The translations under genes were made by a program, and so were the position numbers. DNA of 12,779 nucleotides. Source: JBDTMC01 sp039934475 (GTDB lineage Bacteria > Acidobacteriota > Terriglobia > Bryobacterales > Bryobacteraceae). Below, piece by piece: positions 8,193 through 12,779 of the stretch. Every line of letters begins with the position of its first letter. Within the stretch, counting starts at the first letter, position 1. The DNA lies in assembly GCA_039934475.1 (NCBI GenBank), contig JBDTMC010000207.1:1-12779 (forward strand), given 5' to 3'. The notes beneath the pieces were generated by a model that saw only the letters and a list, made by a program, of their open reading frames with translations, was not told the DNA's origin and did no database searches.

Positions 8193-8516
8193 TCAGTTCT
8201 GCTTCTCCCTGTCTTGGTAGCGACGGTGGAGTCCCCAGAAATCCATGTAGAGGTCGTGGAGGTCGCGATCAGCAACGGAGTTCTTGAAGTTTGGGTAGTC
8301 TATCGCTTCGACGCGAGCTGAAACCAGGGCTGAGAACACCTTCCGATCAACAACAGCTCTCCATCGGTAATCCGCTCGTGCGTTTTCGACTAATTCCATA
8401 TCGGCGCCCAAAAGATTTAAAAGATCTCGCCTGCGCCGCGCTCTGACGAGCAGCCTAGTGTGGTCTTCCTTATCGCTCACCACGCTGACAAATCCGTCGT
8501 TGAAGCAGAGCCACAT
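8193..8516 (-). CDS. Conserved hypothetical protein (107 aa)
   Basis: The protein starts MWLCFNDGFVSVVSDKEDH and includes LLVRARRRRDL, ADYRWRAVV and a highly characteristic NFKNSVADRDLHDLYMDFW block near the end (about residues 77-95). From memory this arrangement (M-W-x-C-x-N-D start, v-R-A-R-r, D-Y-R-w-R, Y-x-N-F-K-N-S-V-A-D-x-x-L-H-D-x-Y) recurs in a widespread family of small uncharacterised proteins, often in phage, plasmid or integrated-element settings; I know no function. There is no signal peptide or membrane segment. The ATG at 8516 has GAGG nine bases upstream. It reads in the same direction as the 17-residue-repeat gene, with a 316-bp gap. The gene looks complete. Confidence 0.8.
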   Translation of the reverse strand: MWLCFNDGFVSVVSDKEDHTRLLVRARRRRDLLNLLGADMELVENARADYRWRAVVDRKVFSALVSARVEAIDYPNFKNSVADRDLHDLYMDFWGLHRRYQDREKQN

Positions 8517-8832
8517 CCTTGATTACCTCGTTACTTAGGTTTCCACGAATTTAGACCAGCTAACCGGATATTCGGGTCGGCTAGAACCTGATGGTAGCAT
8601 TTTCCTTGTCGCTGCAAATAGCCGACTGGCGCTTACTCCACAGCAGCAGCATTTACTCAACGATTGAGTAGCTGCAGCCACACCGCAAGGGCAAGGGTCG
8701 CCGCAAGTATTTGCAGATTCCACTGATGTACAGCGACGTCCTGTTCAGCCGTTCCATTCGGATTTGGAGGGGCTCGGAGACGCACCGCCCCCACGATCGT
8801 TTGTTTGTCGGTATTGAGCGTCGAAGACCTCG
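8517..8832. other. Intergenic stretch between two small minus-strand genes
   Basis: No recognised gene. A minus-strand open frame (8723-8535) ends 18 bp before the conserved 107-aa gene, with a C-terminus reading PEYPVSWSKFVET. It is rich in Cys and low-complexity and I do not trust it as a gene. A 7-bp-arm palindrome lies at 8654-8670. Confidence 0.35.
8654..8670. repeat. Palindrome TACTCAA-CGA-TTGAGTA
   Basis: Two perfect 7-base arms flank a 3-base centre. A further GCAGC...GCTGC pairing exists outside it with an ATT bulge. Related CTCAATA half-elements occur at 9230-9236 and 9251-9257 upstream of the repeat-protein gene, so it may be a binding site; no regulator is known. Confidence 0.4.
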
Positions 8833-9201
8833 CTAGAAAAGCCCCAGGACAATGTGAAGCACCGCTGCGGTTTCAGCCTGTGTACACGGGCCGTCAATAA
8901 CCGCCAGCGTGTGCAATGACGTTCCCTGATAGATGTGGCCATTATCCAGGCGCGCTAGTTGAGTGCTACTTGTTCCAAGCGTCAATCGACCCTTCGCCAG
9001 ACGAGCCAGTTGCCGAATGGATGTACCCTCATAGATTTTCTCAGATTCTACCTTCATGATCTGCCGGAGCGAGGTGCCCTCGAATACTTTCGAACCTTCG
9101 ATTTTGGCGATTTGACGAAGAGAGATCCCTTCATACAGCTTCCCGTTTTCGAGCTTTGCGATTTGAGTGATTGTGTCGCCACGGAATACTTTAGTTGACA
9201 A
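8833..9201 (-). CDS. Beta-flower-type repeat protein, six 17-residue repeats (122 aa)
   Basis: Residues 4-105 are six tandem 17-residue repeats of the form K-(V/I/L)-(F/Y)-x-G-T-S-x-x-Q-(I/L)-A-(K/R)-(I/L)-x-x-G, starting at residues 4, 21, 38, 55, 72 and 89 with no length variation. A hydrophobic alanine/leucine-rich helix follows (about 107-122, ending VLHIVLGLF). From established knowledge, this geometry of short strands in n-fold symmetry plus a terminal helix fits the beta-flower fold families recently defined from structure predictions, which have been compared with Tubby-type domains. No enzymatic motif is visible. The TTG start at 9201-9199 is preferred because AAGAGG lies 8 bases upstream. 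There is no signal peptide. The repeat structure is certain; the fold name is an inference and the cellular role is unknown. Confidence 0.82.
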   Translation of the reverse strand: MSTKVFRGDTITQIAKLENGKLYEGISLRQIAKIEGSKVFEGTSLRQIMKVESEKIYEGTSIRQLARLAKGRLTLGTSSTQLARLDNGHIYQGTSLHTLAVIDGPCTQAETAAVLHIVLGLF

Positions 9202-10016
9202 AGTTCAGTCCTCTTGAGAGCGGGTTGCGCTCAATAGTGATGGTCCACTACTCAATAAATCAACTGCACTTCTGGGGCCAGATCCCCGTCCGGGCAACAC
9301 TGGCGGACAAAAGTGACCTTACGGCAGGCCTGCGAGAATCGATGAACCTGTCCTGTTAAGTTCGATGTGGTTCCGTGATTTCGGTATCGAACTCAGCATG
9401 GCAGCAAGACCTCGACGACCGACTACATGACAATCAGCAAATGAGAGCGCGGGATCGACTCTCCATCGCCAGCTTTGAGGACGGAGCCGGTAAGGGGGTC
9501 TTGAAAGATCATGCCGACAGTCCTTTTTGGCTCAATAGGCAATAGTGCCGGAGATTTCGCCAAGTCTCGCAGGGCGCACATCGAGCGCGACGCGACGGCG
9601 ATGTACAAAGAGGTCCATCCCGAGGCGGAACGACTGCCGCAGGCTACTTTGAACCTCATCTCCTGCGGGAGTTGGAAGTACGGCTGGTGAGGGCAACAGA
9701 AGGAGATTTCTTGCCCAAGGTGACATACATGGGCGCCCACTTCTCGGCGAGACCTGCATCCGCTCACGTAGCTGAATGGGCACAGGGCCGGACGTTGCTT
9801 TCCGCTATCCCGATAGCTGGCGTGAATACGAACAACTCTGCGGGTTAACCATTAGATCGACTTTGCCATGCAAAGTGAATTCTACGTGAATTGATACAGC
9901 GAGTCCTGCGTTTTTCGCAGCTCAACCGCGACGCAGAATCAATAACTTGCCTGTTATCAACAACCTATCGCGGCACAATTCCCGCCGCCTCCACCACCCG
10001 CCTTGTAAGGCAGGTG
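9202..10016. other. Long stretch without a recognisable gene
   Basis: About 815 bases hold several medium open frames on the minus strand (for example 9767-9423 and 9783-9532) that overlap each other, lack clear ribosome sites and match no family I know. A perfect 10-bp palindrome, GCAGGCCTGC, lies at 9324-9333. The two CTCAATA elements at 9230-9257 belong to the upstream region of the repeat-protein gene. The rest appears to be decayed or non-coding. Confidence 0.45.
9230..9257 (-). promoter_or_regulatory. Paired CTCAATA elements upstream of the repeat-protein gene
   Basis: CTCAATA occurs at 9230-9236 and again at 9251-9257, exactly 21 bp (two helical turns) apart. TAGTG...CACTA inverted elements lie between them. 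The pair lies about 30-55 bp upstream of the TTG start of the minus-strand repeat protein, where a promoter or operator would be expected. No strong -10/-35 pair is visible. Confidence 0.3.
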
Positions 10017-10375
10017 TTAATCCTCAGCGCCTCTTGCAAGACCCAAGGAGGTTTCCAGCCCTTCGTCAATCGCTGCCAACTCCTGACTCAAGACCTTGCC
10101 GTAAACACTGCGGACGCGCCGTTTATCGACCGAGCGTAAATGATCAATCAGCGCGAACGACTTTTTTGCAAGTCCACTCGCGCCGGCCTGAGTTCCGGGT
10201 ACAGGAGTCCTCGTCCGGGCGTGCCCGTCACCGGCACAACGCAAACCAGCGGGAAGCGTTGATCTCCTGTGATATCCGTATCGCTCACAACGATGCAGGG
10301 CCTCACTCCGCGCTGCTCGTGCCCCGCCATTGGGTCAAGATCCACAAGGACAACGGCACCGCGGCTGAGTTTCAC
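10017..10375 (-). pseudogene. mazF: MazF/PemK-type toxin, frameshifted
   Basis: The family is a sequence-specific endoribonuclease toxin. The first frame (GTG at 10375-10373) reads MKLSRGAVVLVDLDPMAGHE, with QRGVRPCIVVSD and FPLVCVVPVTGTP, and ends early at 10148 after 75 residues. The missing half lies in the neighbouring frame: GASGLAKKSFALIDHLRSVD, then KRRVRSVYGKVL, ending at 10017. Restoring one base within the GCCGGCGCG tract (plus strand about 10180-10188) would give the usual ELRPGASGL join, so the lesion looks like a one-base deletion. The truncated product lacks the helix-containing C-terminal half and is probably inactive. The start overlaps the antitoxin stop as GTGA, with GGAGGA upstream. 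A sequencing error is the main alternative. Confidence 0.85.
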
Positions 10376-10680
10376 GACTGATCCTCCATCCAGCCCTCAC
10401 CTGGGATCCATCGGACCGCCTTGCCGGTGCTCACATCGAGCAGCGCCGTGGCATCCTCCGCAGGCAAGCCTAGTGACCAGTCTTCGAGACCCTGCTCGGC
10501 GAGTTCAAGACTCTCCGGATGTGGATTCTGGAGCGAAAGTCTCAACTCGTCCCGACGGCGACGATAAAGCTCTCGTCGAACGGCCTCTGCTACGAACCTG
10601 CTGCGATTCTTCTCTCGCCGGTCAAACTCTCTGACAATATCGTCAGGCAGGGACACGGTCACACGCTCGACATTGCCCAT
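10372..10680 (-). CDS. Ribbon-helix-helix antitoxin of the MazF-type toxin
   Basis: This 102-aa protein has a CopG/MetJ-like ribbon-helix-helix at its N-terminus: ERVTVSLPDDIVREFDRR (strand and first helix, about residues 5-22), then RSRFVAEAVRRELYRRRRDE (second helix). The C-terminal part (about 45-102) is acidic and low in secondary structure (AEQGLEDWSL, AEDATALLDV), as expected for the toxin-wrapping tail. By family precedent it would bind its own promoter and neutralise the MazF partner. The ATG at 10680 is followed downstream by the toxin with a 4-bp stop/start overlap. Because that toxin is frameshifted, this antitoxin may now be an orphan. A palindromic operator lies immediately upstream. 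Confidence 0.88.
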   Translation of the reverse strand: MGNVERVTVSLPDDIVREFDRREKNRSRFVAEAVRRELYRRRRDELRLSLQNPHPESLELAEQGLEDWSLGLPAEDATALLDVSTGKAVRWIPGEGWMEDQS

Positions 10681-10682
10681 TT

Positions 10683-10707
10683 CATACTCCGGGTATGCTC
10701 ATACCCC
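10683..10707 (-). promoter_or_regulatory. Operator-like palindrome upstream of the MazF-type antitoxin
   Basis: GGGTATG and CATACCC (10691-10706) form a perfect inverted pair with a 2-bp centre. A further CATACTC half-site at 10683-10689 sits between it and the ATG. Three GTATG-type half-sites next to a ribbon-helix-helix antitoxin start fit autoregulation, since such proteins bind short repeated half-sites. No clear promoter hexamers are visible. Confidence 0.5.
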
Positions 10708-10755
10708 GCCTTTGGCCCCTCGGTTCCAAGCCCAATCCCGGCTCCGCCGCGCAAC

Positions 10756-10769
10756 GGGACAAACGTCCC
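10756..10769. repeat. Short hairpin between the two toxin-antitoxin loci
   Basis: GGGAC-AAAC-GTCCC lies 16 bp past the VapC stop. The stem is only five pairs and no T-run follows on the minus strand, so terminator activity is doubtful. Confidence 0.2.
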
Positions 10770-10784
10770 CTGCAGAATGCCCGC

Positions 10785-11201
10785 TCATAAGAACGGATTT
10801 ATTATTCGCACGCCCGCAATGATTTGGCCTGCGTTCAAATCCTCGGATAGAATCCGGACGGCCCCAGCCTTCCGTGCAGACGCAATAATAAGTGCATCCC
10901 AAAAACTAATACCTGCCTCGTCCTCAATCCCGAAAGCCGCAGAAACTTCATCTGCCGTGGTGTCGATGCACCAGGTCATATAGTTATTCACAACAGCCCT
11001 GGCAGCAGATTTGGTCAACGGGGTGGCAATCTTTCTTGTCACATTGACGTAGAACTCCTGCAGGACTTGGGGACTGAGAACGCCTGCTCGTCGGCCCCAC
11101 AGATCAAGCAATGCTTCCCGAGCCGTTTCATGTTTAAACCCCGCATCAGCGTCGTGTGCATAAATGAGGACATTTGTGTCTACAAAGGTCTTACCGTTCA
11201 T
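10785..11201 (-). CDS. vapC: VapC-like PIN-domain ribonuclease toxin
   Basis: This 138-aa single-domain PIN protein would cleave RNA (tRNA or rRNA in characterised VapC toxins) using metal ions held by acidic residues. The motifs are TFVDTNVLIYAHD (D8), SPQVLQEFYVNVTRK (E49), SFWDALIIASA (D102) and ILSEDLN (E120/D121), so the active-site set appears complete. Length and motif spacing are usual for the family. The ATG at 11201 lies inside the antitoxin gene (11-bp overlap), a typical antitoxin-toxin arrangement with coupled translation. The stop is TGA at 10787-10785. The RNA target cannot be predicted from sequence. Confidence 0.92.
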   Translation of the reverse strand: MNGKTFVDTNVLIYAHDADAGFKHETAREALLDLWGRRAGVLSPQVLQEFYVNVTRKIATPLTKSAARAVVNNYMTWCIDTTADEVSAAFGIEDEAGISFWDALIIASARKAGAVRILSEDLNAGQIIAGVRIINPFL

Positions 11202-11442
11202 GCAGGTCGTCCCGTTTGATTCTGCCTAGGCCGCCCAGATGAAAGCCGACTTCCAGTAGAGCGCGGGCCGAACGTTCGGCGTTCTCCCAGGCTTCGTCGG
11301 CACCGACCAATACTTCGATTTGCTCGGCGAGAAGTCTACTGATAGAAGTAGACTTCCTGGCCGCGAGAACCTTAGCCTTGCGAATCGTCTCAGCATTCAC
11401 ACTGATCGTGAGATTCTGCTTCCCGGCATCTCTGCTGCTCAT
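11191..11442 (-). CDS. VapB-like antitoxin (DUF6364/ribbon-helix-helix type)
   Basis: This 83-aa protein begins MSSRDAGKQNLTISVNAETI, then RKAKVLAARKSTSISRLLAE, a strand-helix-helix pattern of CopG-like antitoxins; it best recalls the DUF6364 group. The C-terminal half ends FHLGGLGRIKRDDLHER, which resembles the GFHLGG...LHER tail of VapC-neutralising partners. I place the start at the ATG 11442-11440 because GAGGAAA lies about 10 bases upstream. The frame is open 43 codons further, but that stretch crosses the promoter-operator region and is Cys/Thr-rich, unlike a protein. Transcription should be autoregulated through the hexamer array just upstream. Confidence 0.85.
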   Translation of the reverse strand: MSSRDAGKQNLTISVNAETIRKAKVLAARKSTSISRLLAEQIEVLVGADEAWENAERSARALLEVGFHLGGLGRIKRDDLHER

Positions 11443-11458
11443 AGAGTCGATTTCCTCG

Positions 11459-11491
11459 CACGTAGAACACGTGGCACACGTATTATACGTG
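11459..11491 (-). promoter_or_regulatory. Promoter-operator of the VapBC-type module: four hexamers at 9-bp spacing
   Basis: On the plus strand CACGTA (11459-11464), CACGTG (11468-11473), CACGTA (11477-11482) and TACGTG (11486-11491) follow one another with exactly three bases between each. The last two form the palindrome CACGTATTATACGTG. Read on the minus strand this palindrome contains a perfect TATAAT (11487-11482), about 40 bp upstream of the antitoxin ATG. A -35 match is poor. A repressor on these sites would block the -10 element, which fits autorepression by the antitoxin or toxin-antitoxin complex. Confidence 0.65.
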
Positions 11492-11826
11492 ATCGTACCG
11501 CGCACTGACGTCCTGTGCCACGCCCCAATCCCAGTGCCCGCGAGTCCAACGAATAATCGACCCCGTTTCAACCACTTCCCGAACCCCCGGTTCGAAATGC
11601 CATCCTCTCATGCTTCAATCAGAACGCGAGGGAGTGGACCGTCTACGCGAAGGTCCAACGAAATGGTTCCAATTACCTTTCAACGCCTTCCACACACGGT
11701 GATTTTTTTATAAATGAAAGGTTTGCAAGGATTTTGACGACGAATGTTTCAACACTTCAACACGGTTTTTTGTTGAAGACACGACCGAGTAACAGGCCCT
11801 CGGCCTGACAGTACCAGAACCATCGC

Positions 11827-11856
11827 TTGACAGCGAGATTCTACAAGCGTCAGACT
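11827..11856 (+). promoter_or_regulatory. Possible promoter of the beta-barrel gene
   Basis: TTGACA at 11827-11832 is a consensus -35. The best -10 candidate, 18 bp further, is CAGACT (11851-11856), only three of six matches. An inverted pair CGCTTG/CAAGCG (11824-11829, 11844-11849) overlaps it. Its place 55-85 bp before the TTG start is suitable. Confidence 0.25.
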
Positions 11857-11911
11857 CGAAGGACAAGCACCATTTCTGTGAGCGCCTTGGCCGTGCAAGG
11901 GGAGGTACAGT

Positions 11912-12779
11912 TTGAAAATTTCCATCGCTGTCGTCTGTGTCTTTGCTGCCGCGGCGGCCTTGAACGCCCAGGAGCCGGCGGAGACTGGAATCGGATATGC
12001 CGGACCGTCCATCTTGAGCCGCGGCGTCGAGCAGGCTGGACGGCGTGGCAGTGAGACCGTGCGGTTCCGCTTCTTCGGTCAGGTGAATTCACTCTATGAC
12101 ACCGGGTTGCTTCCCGTTGCCTCCACCGCCGAAGGAGGCGCCGTGTCAGATGCCCTGCTCGGCGTGGAAGCGCAACTGGGGGCTTATGGGTATCATCGCT
12201 GGCGCCACAGCAGCCTCGGGTTCGACTACCGGGGTACGTACCGCAACTATGGCCAGAATACCTACTACAATGGCTCCGACCACACGCTCGGCCTGGGGTA
12301 TGCCACCCAGGTGTCGCGTCGCGTCACCCTCACCCTTCAGCCCAAATTGGGCACTTATTCACGCAGTTTTGCCAGCTTCGGACTCTATTCCGGTCTGTTG
12401 AGCGCCGATCCCGTGAGTCCCGGGACGCCAACCAATGATATCTACGACGATCGCACTTACTTTGCCGAGGGCTCCGCGCAACTTGTTTTCCAGCAGAACG
12501 CGCGCCTCAGTTACAGCATCTCCGGCGAGGGTTACAGCGTGCAGCGGCAGAATAAGTCCCTCGCGAGCATGACCGGCTACACAACCACTGCCGATGTCGC
12601 TTACCGCTTGAACCGCACCCAGTCCCTGTTTGCAGCCTATTACTACCTGCATTACGGCTTCGGCCGGGCCTTCGGAGGCACCGATGGCAACATGCTGATG
12701 GTGGGGCATGCGATGAAGATCGGCCGCACCATGGAGCTGAGCGCTTCCATCGGCGCGATGGCGCTGGAAAGCAAGGGAC
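11912..12779 (+). CDS. Secreted outer-membrane beta-barrel protein (5' part, runs off window)
   Basis: 289 codons are visible and the gene continues beyond the window. The TTG start at 11912 is preceded by GGGGAGG with six bases between. The N-terminus MKISIAVVCVFAAAAALNAQ is a signal peptide, with cleavage likely after A19 (LNA|Q). The mature part begins near GIGYAGPSILSRG and then alternates polar and aromatic residues in strand-like segments (VRFRFFGQVNSLYDTG, SSLGFDYRGTYRNYG, TYFAEGSAQLVFQQ, SLFAAYYYLHYGFG), as in outer-membrane barrels. I associate this type with Acidobacteriota proteins, sometimes near polysaccharide-export genes, but no such neighbour is visible here. It is not a TonB receptor: no plug or TonB box is seen. 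The substrate and exact family are unknown. Confidence 0.82.
   Translation, partial: MKISIAVVCVFAAAAALNAQEPAETGIGYAGPSILSRGVEQAGRRGSETVRFRFFGQVNSLYDTGLLPVASTAEGGAVSDALLGVEAQLGAYGYHRWRHSSLGFDYRGTYRNYGQNTYYNGSDHTLGLGYATQVSRRVTLTLQPKLGTYSRSFASFGLYSGLLSADPVSPGTPTNDIYDDRTYFAEGSAQLVFQQNARLSYSISGEGYSVQRQNKSLASMTGYTTTADVAYRLNRTQSLFAAYYYLHYGFGRAFGGTDGNMLMVGHAMKIGRTMELSASIGAMALESKG

Larger units (their letters stand above)
11443..11911. other. Divergent intergenic region between the VapBC-type module and the barrel gene
   Basis: Apart from the antitoxin promoter (11459-11491), this 469-bp stretch has no gene. It holds three hairpins: CGAACC-CCC-GGTTCG (11580-11594), CTTCAACA...TGTTGAAG (11755-11778, T-rich loop) and CAGGCC-CTC-GGCCTG (11793-11807). 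It also has a tandem TTCAACAC pair near 11748-11763 and an AT-rich patch at about 11703-11720. Confidence 0.5.

Noticed and set aside
7965..8321. 118-codon plus-strand frame
   Set aside because: It overlaps the well-supported minus-strand 107-aa gene antisense and has no family resemblance.
8833..9201. Regular repeats considered as a CRISPR array
   Set aside because: The period is 51 bp in frame and the repeats are conserved at protein level with diverged DNA, so this is a repeat protein.
9423..9767. GMIFQDPLTG in a minus-strand frame, resembling an ABC-transporter ATPase Q-loop
   Set aside because: No Walker A, signature or Walker B surrounds it, and the rest of the frame is not ATPase-like; chance similarity is likely.
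9947..10381. 144-codon plus-strand frame
   Set aside because: It lies antisense to the MazF-type pseudogene, whose motifs are clear.
11443..11571. Upstream extension of the VapB-like antitoxin to 11571
   Set aside because: The extra 43 codons run through the TATAAT/hexamer promoter and lack a ribosome site; the ATG at 11442 has GAGGAAA at a good distance.
11580..11605. GGTTCGAAAT resembling a tRNA T-loop
   Set aside because: The flanks do not form a T-stem, and no anticodon arm or acceptor pairing is visible; it is part of a CGAACC/GGTTCG hairpin.

Overview
The window looks like an accessory (island-like) stretch of a moderately GC-rich bacterial chromosome, most likely an Acidobacteriota genome of the Solibacter/Bryobacter kind. 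That placement is an inference and rests mainly on the signal-peptide beta-barrel protein at the right edge, whose mature N-terminus (GYAGPSILSRG) resembles a class of outer-membrane proteins I associate with that group. Mixed gene orientations, long gene-poor gaps, intron remnants and two toxin-antitoxin loci support the accessory character.

Left part (1-1343): the first 38 codons of a DUF6361-family gene read leftwards out of the window. They are followed by about 1.2 kb without an intact gene. This gap holds two near-identical 35/36-bp direct repeats (181-215 and 588-623) and a decayed N-terminal piece of a group II intron reverse transcriptase on the minus strand (about 735-1000).

Centre (1344-7704): two large overlapping genes form an AddAB-type helicase-nuclease. 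The first is an AddB-like protein with a nuclease site and four Fe-S cysteines but no visible Walker A. The second is an AddA-like protein with a complete set of SF1A helicase motifs and its own nuclease domain. Together they would make a single-motor, dual-nuclease DNA end-processing machine. A second short piece similar to the intron leader, in opposite orientation, lies just downstream (7841-7882), so the pair is bracketed by inverted remnants.

Right-centre (7705-10016): mostly degenerate DNA with two small minus-strand genes. One is a conserved 107-aa protein of unknown function. The other is a 122-aa protein made of six exact 17-residue repeats, matching the beta-flower type of fold. The 9202-10016 stretch shows no recognisable gene.

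Right (10017-11442, minus): two toxin-antitoxin modules lie back to back. The MazEF-type module has an intact ribbon-helix-helix antitoxin, but its MazF toxin is split by a one-base deletion. The VapBC-type module looks intact and has a striking promoter: four CACGT-type hexamers at exact 9-bp spacing, with a consensus TATAAT inside the outermost palindrome. From 11912 rightwards, a secreted outer-membrane beta-barrel gene with a TTG start runs off the window end and probably marks the return to ordinary chromosomal genes.
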